Shown: piece after piece, positions 1 through 7,349 of the stretch
How the letters are laid out: each line of letters opens with the position of its first letter
Position numbering within the stretch: the stretch's first letter is position 1
From: JAJRVH01 sp964505995
GTDB taxonomy: Bacteria > Pseudomonadota > Zetaproteobacteria > Mariprofundales > Mariprofundaceae
Length of the DNA stretch: 31,368 nucleotides
Assembly (NCBI GenBank): GCA_964505995.1
Contig: CAZDLB010000004.1
Location: forward strand, 1-31,368
Direction of reading: 5' to 3'
Made by a program: the position numbers and the translations under genes
Notes under the pieces: model-generated
What the model was told of the DNA's origin: nothing
The model's database searches: none
What the model saw: the letters and a program-made list of their open reading frames with translations, nothing else

Positions 1-1857
1 AAAGCGCGTCGCCTCACGCGCACTGATGCGCCCCTCCGAACGGGCCAGCGTGAGCTGACGGCGCATGCGATCGAGCAGCACCTTCTCGCTGAACTGCACA
101 TAATCGAGCACCTCGGTCACGCTCTCGCCCTCGACGATCTGCTCCAGTTCGTATTCCTCGCCGTCCAGGCGCACATGCACCGCATGCGTATCGCCGAACA
201 GATTGTGCAGATCGCCCAGGATCTCCTGATAGGCGCCGGTCAGAAACACGCCGATCAGGTAATCGTCGCCGTTGCGCACCGCATGCAGCGGCAGCGTGCT
301 CGTCGTTCCGTCGGCGAGCGGAAAGCGCTGCATCTTGCCGTCGGAATCGCAGGTGATATCGACGAGAATCCCTTCGCGGTCCGGCTTCTCGTTCAGGCGA
401 TGGATCGGCATGACCGGAAACACCTGGTCGATCGCCCAGGCATCGGGCAGCGACTGAAACAGCGAGAAATTGCAGAAATAGCGATCGGCCATCTGCGTGC
501 GGATGCCAGGGACCATCTCCTCGATGGCCTCCTCGTCCAGCACCCCGGACAGCCGGATCAGCGTATGCCAGTAGATCTCGTCGGCCAGGGCCCGCTCGCT
601 CAGCGAACAGTGGCCCAGCGAGAACAGCCGGTTCACATCCTCGCGCAGGGAAACGACGTCATGCAGCACCTCGCGCGGCGCAATGTCATCGAACTCCTCC
701 CACGCGGTCCACATCTGACGCAGCTGCATCGGCGCATCCGCCTCCGGCTCGCGCAGGGCCCGCTCCCCGGCACGCCGGGTCACGCCGAGCACATTGACGA
801 TCAGCACCGCATGGTGCGCCACCAGCGCGCGGCCGGACTCGGAGATGATGTGCGGATGCGCAAGCCCGGCCTCGTCACAGACCGTTTTCAGCGTCCAGAC
901 CACATCGTTGGCATATTCCTGCAGCGAATAGTCCACCGAGCTGTGCGATCCGGCCACCGAACCGTCATAGTTCACGCCAAGGCCTCCGCCGACATCCATG
1001 TACTCGATCGGCGCGCCCAGCCGCCGCAGCTCGACGAAGAAGCGCGCCGCCTCGTTCATTGCCTGCTTGACCCGCCGGATGCGCGGCACCTGCGAGCCGA
1101 TATGGAAATGCAGCAGCTTCAGGCAATCGATGCGACCGGCCTGCTTCAGCCGTTCAACGACCTCGATCAGTTCCACCGGCGAGAGGCCGAACTTGGACCT
1201 GTCGCCGCCGGATTCATCCCATTTGCCCTCGCTGGTCGCCGCAAGCCGGCAGCGCAGGCCGATCAGCGGTTCGACATCCAGCTTCGCGGCCGCATCGAGG
1301 ATCAGATCCAGCTCGCCCATCTTCTCGACCACGATGAACACGCGCTTGCCCATCTTGCGGCCGATCATCGCCAGCTCCACGAACTCGCGATCCTTGTAGC
1401 CGTTGCAGACGATCAGGCCCTCGACATCCTCGAGCATGGCCAGCGTGGCATGCAGCTCGGGCTTCGAGCCGGCCTCCAGCCCCCAGTTGAACTCGGAACC
1501 GTACTCGACGATCTCCTCGACGACCTGCCGTTGCTGATTGACCTTGATCGGATAGACGCCGTAATAGCGGCCTTCGTATTCGGCTTCCTGGCGGGCGTTC
1601 TCGAAGCGTTCGCTGATCTGGACCATGCGCTGCCTGAGAATGTCGGAAAAACGCAGCAGCAGCGGCGGATGCAGGCCCTGCCCGGCCAGATCATCGCACA
1701 GGGCCTTCAGATCAATCGCATGCACGCCGTCCGGCCGCGCCTCGACATGACCGCGATCGTTGACGGCAAAGAAGCCGTTGCCCCAGCCCTCGACCTGATA
1801 CAGCCCGGCCAGCGCCGGCCCATCGGCATTGTCGTAGCCTGCCTGTCTCTCCGCCAT
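1..1857 (-). CDS. speA: Biosynthetic arginine decarboxylase, partial at C-terminus
   Basis: Decarboxylates arginine to agmatine, the first step of the agmatine route to putrescine, using PLP. Reading the minus strand from ATG at 1855-1857 gives 619 in-frame codons that run off the left edge. SpeA proteins are usually about 630-660 residues, so only the extreme C-terminus is missing. Visible marks are the PLP-lysine motif YPIKVNQ (Lys105), HFHIGSQ, the glycine-rich YMDVGGGLGVNYDGS and ISESGRA, all diagnostic of the fold-III decarboxylase SpeA. An in-frame TAG at 1918-1920 closes the frame upstream, and no other ATG, GTG or TTG lies between, so the start is well fixed. An AGCAGG-like ribosome site precedes it. 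The downstream neighbour is outside the window. Family assignment is very secure. Confidence 0.95.
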   Translation of the reverse strand, partial: MAERQAGYDNADGPALAGLYQVEGWGNGFFAVNDRGHVEARPDGVHAIDLKALCDDLAGQGLHPPLLLRFSDILRQRMVQISERFENARQEAEYEGRYYGVYPIKVNQQRQVVEEIVEYGSEFNWGLEAGSKPELHATLAMLEDVEGLIVCNGYKDREFVELAMIGRKMGKRVFIVVEKMGELDLILDAAAKLDVEPLIGLRCRLAATSEGKWDESGGDRSKFGLSPVELIEVVERLKQAGRIDCLKLLHFHIGSQVPRIRRVKQAMNEAARFFVELRRLGAPIEYMDVGGGLGVNYDGSVAGSHSSVDYSLQEYANDVVWTLKTVCDEAGLAHPHIISESGRALVAHHAVLIVNVLGVTRRAGERALREPEADAPMQLRQMWTAWEEFDDIAPREVLHDVVSLREDVNRLFSLGHCSLSERALADEIYWHTLIRLSGVLDEEAIEEMVPGIRTQMADRYFCNFSLFQSLPDAWAIDQVFPVMPIHRLNEKPDREGILVDITCDSDGKMQRFPLADGTTSTLPLHAVRNGDDYLIGVFLTGAYQEILGDLHNLFGDTHAVHVRLDGEEYELEQIVEGESVTEVLDYVQFSEKVLLDRMRRQLTLARSEGRISAREATRF

Positions 1858-1914
1858 CGCCGCCTGCTCGCCCCCTGTCCGGACCGCGCATACGCGCCCG
1901 TTGTCGCTGCCGCG

Positions 1915-1923
1915 ACTCTAGCA
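1915..1923 (-). promoter_or_regulatory. Candidate extended -10 promoter of speA
   Basis: On the minus strand TGC-TAGAGT reads as an extended -10 element about 57 bases before the speA ATG. A TTGGCC lies 19 bases further up as a poor -35. The same TGCTAnnnT pattern recurs upstream of hflK, suhB and lptG in this window, which raises its credibility. Not experimentally supported. Confidence 0.35.
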
Positions 1924-1999
1924 CCGGGGGCATGTCCCAGGCCAAGCTTTTGCGTCGCTTTGCGCGCGCAAGGCGCCAGCGCCGATGCGTATCCCGGAT

Positions 2000-2547
2000 C
2001 TAGCGGGAGGCGTCCGCATCGCCTGCGCCGCTTCCGTGCAGCCAGTCAAGCGCGTCATCGAGATTCCGGAACACCCTGAACTCGCCGTGATCCGGACCGC
2101 TCAGGGTCTTGAACATCATGCCCATGCCGTAGGCCAGGGCATTGCTGACCACGAGAGCCCGCCGGCTTCCCGCGCCCCAGCGATCGCGCTCATGGATCTC
2201 GTGCATCTCCCGGAAATGCGCATCCGTGCCGGTCATCTCGCGCGCATCGATCAGTTCCCTTCCCCCGGGATCAAAACGCGCATCGGCATAGCAGTCNNNN
2301 NNNNNNNNNNNNNNNNNNNNNNNNNNNNNNNNNNNNNNNNNNNNNNNNNNNNNNNNNNNNNNNNNNNNNNNNNNNNNNNNNNNNNNNNNNNNNNNNGCGC
2401 ATCGATCAGTTCCCTTCCCCCGGGATCAAAACGCGCATCGGCATAGCAGTCCCGCTGGTAGTCGGCAAACTCCGCGGCCGTCACCCGGCCATGAAGCCGG
2501 AGCCGCACCATCCGCCGCCCCTCGTCGAATTCAAAGTCCACCGGCAT
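2000..2547 (-). CDS. STAS/SEC14-like small protein, interrupted by an artefactual N gap
   Basis: The gene is split by 100 Ns (2297-2396) flanked by two identical 55-base copies. Removing the gap and one copy (155 bases) restores one frame of 130 residues starting MPVDFEFDEG and ending in TAG at 2000-2002. The joined protein reads smoothly across the junction (GRELIDAREMTGTD). Its alternating short strands and helices, with an FRVFRDL-like segment (FRVFRNLDDALDWL) near the end, match the small SpoIIAA/STAS-like (SEC14-type) proteins common in proteobacteria, whose role is unknown. ATG at 2545-2547 is preferred over the one 21 bases upstream because AGGGGG lies 5 bases before it. It has its own promoter candidate (2593-2621) and appears monocistronic. 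Confidence 0.7.
2242..2296. repeat. 55-base contig-end duplicate, left copy
   Basis: Identical base for base to 2397-2451, from GCGCATCGATCAG to GCATAGCAGTC. It ends exactly at the first N. It is best read as one biological sequence written twice by the assembler, not a biological repeat. Confidence 0.9.
2297..2396. other. Assembly gap of exactly 100 N
   Basis: A run of exactly 100 Ns, the conventional scaffold-gap length. The 55 bases before it (2242-2296) are identical to the 55 bases after it (2397-2451), as expected when two contigs overlapping by one k-mer are scaffolded without being merged. Collapsing it restores the STAS/SEC14-like gene, so the true gap is probably zero. Confidence 0.95.
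2397..2451. repeat. 55-base contig-end duplicate, right copy
   Basis: Begins at the first base after the N run and repeats 2242-2296 exactly. The minus-strand reading frame continues in phase only if one copy plus the Ns is removed. Confidence 0.9.
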
Positions 2548-2592
2548 GAAGACCCCCTGTCCGGCCACACCATGCCGGACCCCATAGGACCT

Positions 2593-2621
2593 TCTATAGA
2601 CGAAGATTCGCCTTCTGTCAC
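2593..2621 (-). promoter_or_regulatory. Sigma70-type promoter of the STAS/SEC14-like gene
   Basis: On the minus strand GTGACA (2616-2621) and TATAGA (2593-2598) are separated by exactly 17 bases. Transcription would start near 2586, leaving about a 38-base leader before the AGGGGG ribosome site. It lies just beyond the stop of the CBS gene, so the STAS/SEC14 gene can be transcribed apart from the cassette. Confidence 0.5.
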
Positions 2622-2637
2622 ATCACGCCGGGATGCG

Positions 2638-3045
2638 TCAGACCAGCTTCAACAGCCCCTTCATGACCATGTCGGTATAGCTGACAATGCCGATGACCTG
2701 ACCATCGCGGTTGACGACCGGCGCCCGCGACAGCCCCAGGCGACCGAACAGCGCGCTGGCATGGCGGATGCCCATGTCCGGATGCACGGTCACGGCCGGC
2801 TTGGTCATGACCTCGTAGATCGACACCCGGTCCGGCGAACGGTTGCGTGCCAGCACCTGCCGGGCGATGTCGGCGATGACGACAATGCCGTATTCATCAT
2901 TCTCATCGCGCTTGTCGACGATCAGGCATTTGGTCTCGACATGGCGCATGACCTCCAGCGCCTGACGCACGGTGGCCACGCCCTCGACGAGATCGAACTT
3001 CTCCTTCATCACATCCTTGACGGTGATATAGGGCTGCGCGTTCAT
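2638..3045 (-). CDS. Tandem CBS-domain protein, last gene of the DUF1538 cassette
   Basis: A 135-residue protein consisting of little more than two CBS motifs (about residues 8-65 and 78-135), for example VKDVMKEKFDLVEGVATVRQ and YEVMTKPAVTVHPDMGIRHA. CBS pairs form Bateman modules that bind adenine nucleotides and gate transporters, channels or enzymes. There is no catalytic or DNA-binding domain. Its ATG overlaps the stop of the PII-like gene (ATGA, 3042-3045), so the two are translationally coupled. Together with the PII-like protein it would give the two DUF1538 membrane proteins upstream a cytoplasmic nucleotide-sensing system. That functional link is inferred from operon structure; the domain call is secure. 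Confidence 0.85.
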   Translation of the reverse strand: MNAQPYITVKDVMKEKFDLVEGVATVRQALEVMRHVETKCLIVDKRDENDEYGIVVIADIARQVLARNRSPDRVSIYEVMTKPAVTVHPDMGIRHASALFGRLGLSRAPVVNRDGQVIGIVSYTDMVMKGLLKLV

Positions 3046-3395
3046 ATCTCCTCCTCGACCTCATCCAGCAGACAGGTGATCTGGCTGCTCAGGCCTATCG
3101 CGTCCTCGATATCGATCTGGAAGGCCACGCCGGAGCCGGGCTTTTCCTCGAAACCCGCTTCCTCGGCGATGCATTCCAGGATCCTTCGACTCAGATGCTC
3201 CTCGACGATGAACAGCAGCATATCCCTTGAGGCCTCCATCGTCAGACCGAAGAAGGTCTTCTTCGGCTTCAGGCCCTCGCCGCGCGCATCGCCGACGATC
3301 GTGGCGCCGGTGGCGCCGGCATTGCGGGCCGCATCCATGATCTTCGCCGTCTTGGTGTCATCCACCAACGCAATCAAAAGTTTAAAGTGCATCAT
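3042..3395 (-). CDS. PII-like signalling protein associated with DUF1538 transporters
   Basis: A 117-residue protein with the PII-type ferredoxin-like pattern: FKLLIALVDDTKTAKIMDAA, a T-loop-like segment (GDARGEGLKPKKTFFGLT), the second half DMLLFIVEEHLSRRILECIA, and a GSGVAFQIDIEDAIGL end comparable to the C-terminal beta strand of GlnB. The T-loop is shorter than in GlnB and lacks the uridylylated tyrosine region, so control by GlnD is unlikely. PII and PII-like trimers bind ATP, ADP or other nucleotides and commonly regulate membrane transporters. The start is taken at ATG 3393-3395, with a second ATG directly after. The purine-rich SD lies inside the upstream DUF1538 gene, which overlaps by 14 bases. 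It is coupled by ATGA to the CBS gene. Confidence 0.8.
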   Translation of the reverse strand: MMHFKLLIALVDDTKTAKIMDAARNAGATGATIVGDARGEGLKPKKTFFGLTMEASRDMLLFIVEEHLSRRILECIAEEAGFEEKPGSGVAFQIDIEDAIGLSSQITCLLDEVEEEI

Positions 3396-4191
3396 CTTCC
3401 TCCTCTTCCTCCCGCGCCCGCTGACGCTTGAGGGCCAGTCGCTCCGAGAACCAGGCATAGGCCATGACGCTCATGATCGGAAAGACGCTGGCAAACGCGA
3501 TCAGGCCGAAGCCGTCGATCAGCGGACTGCGTCCCGGTATCGACGAAGCCAGCCCCAGACCGAGCGCCGCCAGCAGCGGCACGGTGACCGTCGAGGTCGT
3601 CACGCCGCCGGAATCGTAGGCCAGCGGGATGATCATGCGCGGCGCAAACACCGTCTGGACGATCACGATCACGTAAGCCACCAGGATATATAGCCACAGA
3701 TCGGTGCCGGTGACAATGCGAAAGCAGCCGATGGCCACGCCGACGGCCACGCCGATGGACACGGCCACCCTCAATCCCCAGGCCGAGATGGCGCCGGCGG
3801 AAATCTTCTCGGCCTTCATGCCCACCGCGATCAGGGCCGGCTCGGCCAGCGTCGTCGAAAGGCCGATCGCAAAGGCGAAGGCATAGACCCAGCCGTAGTC
3901 GGCCCAGTGCACCGCCAGCCCGGCGCGCCAGTCGTCACCGAACACGAAATCCGGCGCCGTCAGCTGGCCGGCCATCATCTCGCCCAGCGGAAAGATGGCC
4001 TCCTCCAGTCCCAGCAGGAAGAACACCATGCCGATCACGACATAGACAAACCCGCGAAGGATGCGCAGCGGCGCCACGATCGGCCCGCGCAGCACGACGA
4101 ACTGGAAGAAACCGAGCACCAGCGCGATGGGCGCGACATCGCGCAGCGTGGACAGCAGGGTGTCGGCGAAAAGCGTGACGAATCCGGACAT
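3382..4191 (-). CDS. DUF1538 membrane protein (second subunit)
   Basis: A 269-residue hydrophobic protein with about seven membrane segments. It carries the two hallmark motifs STTLAEPALIA (mid-protein) and AYDSGGVTTSTVTVP, followed by IDGFGLIAFAS. It is paralogous to the next upstream gene, the motifs being nearly identical in the same order. From memory, a DUF1538 pair from a Halomonas (UmpA/UmpB) was reported as a two-component Na+(Li+,K+)/H+ antiporter. That makes a cation/proton antiport role plausible here but not shown. The C-terminus is a short acidic tail (REEEEEDDAL) whose purine-rich codons also provide the SD of the PII-like gene. It starts 3 bases after its paralogue's stop, so the two are very likely cotranslated. 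Confidence 0.85.
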   Translation of the reverse strand: MSGFVTLFADTLLSTLRDVAPIALVLGFFQFVVLRGPIVAPLRILRGFVYVVIGMVFFLLGLEEAIFPLGEMMAGQLTAPDFVFGDDWRAGLAVHWADYGWVYAFAFAIGLSTTLAEPALIAVGMKAEKISAGAISAWGLRVAVSIGVAVGVAIGCFRIVTGTDLWLYILVAYVIVIVQTVFAPRMIIPLAYDSGGVTTSTVTVPLLAALGLGLASSIPGRSPLIDGFGLIAFASVFPIMSVMAYAWFSERLALKRQRAREEEEEDDAL

Positions 4192-4194
4192 CGC

Positions 4195-4971
4195 CTATGC
4201 GTGCAGCCAGATGCCGTAAAGCATCACGAAGATCATCGGCAGCAGGGATGCGAACGCGATCAGACCGAAGCCGTCAATGATGGGGTTGCGGCCGCGGATC
4301 GACGAGGCCAGGCCGACGCCGAGCGCCGTCACCATCGGCACGGTAATCGTCGAGGTCGTCACGCCGCCGGAATCGTAGGCGATGCCGATGATCTCGTCCG
4401 GCGCCACCAGCGTCATGCCGACCACGACGACATAGCCGAGGATGATGCAGTAATGCAGCGGCCAGTTGAACATGATGCGCAGCACGCCCAGCAGGATGGC
4501 CGCTCCGACCGACAGCGCCACGGTCAGGCGCAATCCCAGCGCGTAGTCCGCCATCGCGGCGGCCGTGGCCTCGATCATCCTCGCCTCGGCCGCCACCTCG
4601 GCGGCCTTGCGGGCAATGGCGATCAGCGCAGGCTCCGCGACGGTCGTCGAGAATCCAAGCAGAAAGGCAAAGGCCAGCAGCCAGCCGGCATGGCCCTTGC
4701 GCACGAAGGCCTGAGCCATCGCCTCGCCGATCGGAAACAGCCCGATCTCCAGACCCCGCACGAACAGCGCCAGGCCGATCAGCACCATGCCCAGGCCGGC
4801 CAGCATGCGTTCCAGATCCGGGATCGGCCGATGCAGTACCAGCTCCTGAAAGAAGACAATGACGAGGATGATCGGCATCAGATCGCGCACCGCCTCGAAA
4901 AGAGGCCGCAGCAGAACCTGATAGCGGCGTGGAATCATCGGCAGTGGCCCCGCATGCGAGACATGAAGCAT
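4195..4971 (-). CDS. DUF1538 membrane protein (first subunit)
   Basis: A 258-residue polytopic protein, first gene of the cassette. It has about seven hydrophobic segments, with GFSTTVAEPALIAIA and AYDSGGVTTSTITVP in the same arrangement as its neighbour, followed by IDGFGLIAFASLLP. The two motif-bearing halves each contain a TT-(V/L)-AEPALI or GGVTTST element, which hints at an internal duplication as in many secondary transporters (inference). The start at ATG 4969-4971 has AGGAG almost touching it. ATG at 4936-4938 (MIPRRYQ) is an alternative without a better ribosome site. The predicted partner is the adjacent DUF1538 protein. The transported ion is unknown from sequence. Confidence 0.82.
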   Translation of the reverse strand: MLHVSHAGPLPMIPRRYQVLLRPLFEAVRDLMPIILVIVFFQELVLHRPIPDLERMLAGLGMVLIGLALFVRGLEIGLFPIGEAMAQAFVRKGHAGWLLAFAFLLGFSTTVAEPALIAIARKAAEVAAEARMIEATAAAMADYALGLRLTVALSVGAAILLGVLRIMFNWPLHYCIILGYVVVVGMTLVAPDEIIGIAYDSGGVTTSTITVPMVTALGVGLASSIRGRNPIIDGFGLIAFASLLPMIFVMLYGIWLHA

Positions 4972-5034
4972 TCTCCTGACCCATCATTGCACCGGCATGG
5001 TCCTGCACATGGACGAAGGCAGCGCGGATATCCG

Positions 5035-5063
5035 AGCCTAGTGGATGCCCCGTTGCGGCTCAA
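5035..5063 (-). promoter_or_regulatory. Candidate promoter of the DUF1538 cassette
   Basis: On the minus strand TTGAGC (5058-5063) and TAGGCT (5035-5040) are spaced by 17 bases. A transcript would begin near 5028, about 57 bases before the first DUF1538 ATG. It lies within the 143-base divergent region shared with argC. Confidence 0.4.
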
Positions 5064-5078
5064 GCACAAGGAAAAAGC

Positions 5079-5108
5079 TTGGCCCGCCCTTGCCCGCATG
5101 CGTAGCAT
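5079..5108 (+). promoter_or_regulatory. Candidate promoter of argC, implying a leaderless mRNA
   Basis: TTGGCC (5079-5084) and TAGCAT (5103-5108) are spaced by 18 bases. The -10 ends six bases before the argC ATG at 5115, so the expected transcription start coincides with the start codon. No Shine-Dalgarno sequence precedes argC. The same six-base -10 to ATG distance is seen at lptG. Confidence 0.4.
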
Positions 5109-5114
5109 GCCTGC

Positions 5115-6158
5115 ATGAACCACGAAGCCGACACCATCGACATCGCCATTCTGGGCGCCACCGGCTATACCGGCGCCGAACTGATCCGCCTTGCCAGCGC
5201 CCATCCGCATTTCCGCATCGCGCATCTGGCCGCGCACTCGCAGGCCGGCCGGCAGGTCAGCGAGGTGCTTCCGGGCATCTCGGGAAGTGTCGCCGGGATG
5301 AAACTGGCCTCGATCGAGGATGAACTGCCGCCCTCGGTGCAGCTGGTGTTCACCGCCCTGCCGCATGCGGCGGCGGCCCGCAGCGTCAAAGCGGCGCTGG
5401 ATGCCGGCAAGCGCGTCGTCGATCTGTCCGCGGACTTCCGCCATCAGAAGGCCGAGGTCTATCGCGAGGCCTATGGGCTCGAGCATCCGCATCCCGAGCT
5501 GTTTGCCGAAGCCGTCTATGGCCTGAGCGAGCATGCGCGCAAGCGGGTAGCTTCCGCCCGGCTGGTTGCCAATCCGGGCTGCTATCCGACCTCGGCGCTG
5601 TTGCCGCTGATCCCGCTGCTGCAGGCTGGCGTGGTGGAAGGCGATCTCATCGTCGATTCGAAATCGGGCACGTCGGGCGCCGGCCGCAGCGCCAAAACGG
5701 AACTGCTGTACTGTGAAATCAATGAATCCATCCGGGCCTATGGCCTGCCGCGGCATCGACATGCCTGGGAGATGGAGGAGTGGGCCGTAGGCTTCGGCGG
5801 CAGGTCCGTGCGCGTGCGCTTCGTGCCGCATATCCTGCCGATGACGCGCGGCATGCTGACCACGCTGCATCTGTGCGGCCGCGAGCCGGACCAGTGGCAC
5901 GCCATCCTCGCGGAGGCCTATCGGGACGAGCCCTTCGTGCGCGTGCTTGAGCCGGGAGAACTGCCGGCCACGGCCGGCGTGGCCGGCAGCAACCGCTGCG
6001 ACATCGGCATCGTTGCCACCGGCGATGAGGATGCCGTCATCGTCAGCTGCATTGACAACCTGATCAAGGGGGCGGCCGGTCAGGCATTGCAGAACGCCAA
6101 TATCATGTTTGGCCTTGAGGAATCGCTCGGACTTTCCGTCCACGCCGTCTGGCCGTAA
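5115..6158 (+). CDS. argC: N-acetyl-gamma-glutamyl-phosphate reductase
   Basis: Reduces N-acetylglutamyl-5-phosphate to the semialdehyde with NADPH, the third step of arginine (ornithine) synthesis in the cytoplasm. The 347-residue protein has the long-type ArgC layout. It shows an N-terminal Rossmann motif GATGYTGAEL (residues 14-23), VDLSADFR, and the active-site cysteine motif NPGCYPTS with Cys156. SKSGTSGAGR and the RHRHAWEME segment follow, with a closing NLIKGAAGQALQNANIM. It heads a plus-strand run with DUF6776, bactofilin, carbonic anhydrase-like and Ppx genes, the first gap being 5 bases. The argC-DUF6776-bactofilin order is common in Gammaproteobacteria. The start has no SD; the promoter position suggests leaderless translation. 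Confidence 0.96.
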   Translation: MNHEADTIDIAILGATGYTGAELIRLASAHPHFRIAHLAAHSQAGRQVSEVLPGISGSVAGMKLASIEDELPPSVQLVFTALPHAAAARSVKAALDAGKRVVDLSADFRHQKAEVYREAYGLEHPHPELFAEAVYGLSEHARKRVASARLVANPGCYPTSALLPLIPLLQAGVVEGDLIVDSKSGTSGAGRSAKTELLYCEINESIRAYGLPRHRHAWEMEEWAVGFGGRSVRVRFVPHILPMTRGMLTTLHLCGREPDQWHAILAEAYRDEPFVRVLEPGELPATAGVAGSNRCDIGIVATGDEDAVIVSCIDNLIKGAAGQALQNANIMFGLEESLGLSVHAVWP

Positions 6159-6163
6159 ACCTC

Positions 6164-6883
6164 ATGAAATCCGGCTGGCTGCACGCCCTGCATCGCCTGA
6201 TCCTGCGACCGCGTCAGATCATCATCACCGATGCCCACAGCCGCAGACCGGCGCGCACATTCAGGCTCAGACCGGTCTCGGCTATCGGCATCGTCACCGC
6301 GCTGGCCATCCTGCTGCTGCTTGCGGGTGCCCGGCTGCATGGCGGCGGAACGGACCCGCAGCAGCAGGCGATGCTTTCGCATCTGCAACATGAGCTGACC
6401 CGATTCCGGGATCGCGCCGCCGAGCAGGAGGCGCTGCTGACGCTGCGCGAGCAGCAGCTGGCCGCCCTGAAAGAGGAGATCGGCAGTCTGAAGCAGCAGC
6501 AGCAGCGCGTGCGCGACAGGCTGGACATGTACGAGGCCATCCTCGCCGCCCGCAAGCAGCAGGGGGTGCATCTGCTGCAGATCAGCGCCCGGCGTCAGGG
6601 CGAGCAGTCGCTGGCCTACAGCTTCGTGCTCGTCAAGGGCGGCAACTACCCGCGCACGGCCTCCGGAAAGATCCGCTTTTCGGTCATCTCCCCATCCGGC
6701 GAGGAACTGGCGCTGCGGCTGCCGGACGGGGAGGAAGCCTTGCCTTACCGCACGCAAAGTCATACCTTCCTGCAGGGAACCCTGCCCTGGAGCGAGCCCT
6801 GGCAGGCGAAAAGCCTGCGCATCAGCGTGCTCGACCGGCACGGCAAACAGATTGAATTCCACGACGTGCCGATCCGCGACTGA
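6164..6883 (+). CDS. DUF6776-family membrane-anchored coiled-coil protein
   Basis: A 239-residue protein of unknown function. A basic N-terminus is followed by one membrane segment (about residues 38-55, AIGIVTALAILLLLAGA). A glutamine/glutamate-rich coiled coil comes next (about 64-125, including KEEIGSLKQQQQRVRDRLDM), then a globular C-terminal domain (about 130-239) rich in beta strands. The topology puts the C-terminal domain outside the cytoplasmic membrane. This layout and the place between argC and a bactofilin gene match the gammaproteobacterial DUF6776 family. A role linked to bactofilin scaffolds or the envelope is inferred from position only. The start lies 5 bases after the argC stop, so it may depend on translational coupling. 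Confidence 0.75.
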   Translation: MKSGWLHALHRLILRPRQIIITDAHSRRPARTFRLRPVSAIGIVTALAILLLLAGARLHGGGTDPQQQAMLSHLQHELTRFRDRAAEQEALLTLREQQLAALKEEIGSLKQQQQRVRDRLDMYEAILAARKQQGVHLLQISARRQGEQSLAYSFVLVKGGNYPRTASGKIRFSVISPSGEELALRLPDGEEALPYRTQSHTFLQGTLPWSEPWQAKSLRISVLDRHGKQIEFHDVPIRD

Positions 6884-6907
6884 ACGGCACGCAGACGGGG
6901 GAGAGAC

Positions 6908-7342
6908 ATGATGCGAAAGAAATCCATACCCAGCAGCAATACGCACATCGACACGCTGATCGGAGCGCAGGCGAGCTTCACCGGCGAGCTCAGCTTCGAG
7001 GGAAGCGTGCGCATCGATGGCCAGTTCGAGGGCACGATCCGCTCCTCGCAGGACGGCACGCTGATCATCAGCGACACCGCCACCATCAAGGGCGAAATCG
7101 ATGTGCCCAACCTGCTGCTGTACGGCACCGTGCGCGGCAACGTCCGCGCCAGCAAGTCCATCCAGATCGGTCCCAAGGGCCGGCTGAACGGCGATCTGGA
7201 ATACACCGTGCTCAGCCTCGCCGAAGGTGCCGCGATCAACGGCCGTTGCATGCGCATCGAGGATAAGGAGCGCGTCAAGCAGGCAGGCAAGGCCAGGCAG
7301 TCCGTTGCCGAAACCGAGGCCGCCAGGCAGCAGCCGGCCTGA
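6908..7342 (+). CDS. Bactofilin (polymer-forming cytoskeletal protein)
   Basis: A 144-residue bactofilin that should self-assemble, without nucleotide, into filaments or membrane-bound patches used in cell shape, peptidoglycan control or polar positioning. The central right-handed beta-helix is visible as short repeats: LSFEGSVRIDGQFEGTIRS, TLIISDTATIKGEIDVPN, LLLYGTVRGNVRASKSIQI and GPKGRLNGDLEYTVLSLAEG. It opens with the typical short disordered lead containing THIDTLIG and ends in a basic/polar tail. GGGGGAGAGAC precedes ATG ATG. It lies 24 bases after the DUF6776 gene and 7 bases before the carbonic anhydrase-like gene. Assignment is secure; the cellular target is unknown. Confidence 0.92.
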   Translation: MMRKKSIPSSNTHIDTLIGAQASFTGELSFEGSVRIDGQFEGTIRSSQDGTLIISDTATIKGEIDVPNLLLYGTVRGNVRASKSIQIGPKGRLNGDLEYTVLSLAEGAAINGRCMRIEDKERVKQAGKARQSVAETEAARQQPA

Positions 7343-7349
7343 TCGGGGG

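Noticed and set aside
175..2079. 634-codon plus-strand frame over speA
   Set aside because: It is an antisense shadow of arginine decarboxylase, whose motifs are complete on the minus strand.
2242..2451. Direct repeat around the gap as a mobile-element target duplication
   Set aside because: A 55-base duplication is far longer than typical target-site duplications, and it abuts exactly 100 Ns; an assembly overlap explains it fully.
4274..5008. 244-codon minus-strand frame overlapping the first DUF1538 gene
   Set aside because: It is a frame-shifted reading of the DUF1538 gene, Gly/Arg/Asp-rich with no motif.
5091..5114. Two GCATGC palindromes before argC as an operator
   Set aside because: GCATGC and CATGC occur very often throughout the coding sequence of this window, so the pair is not specific.
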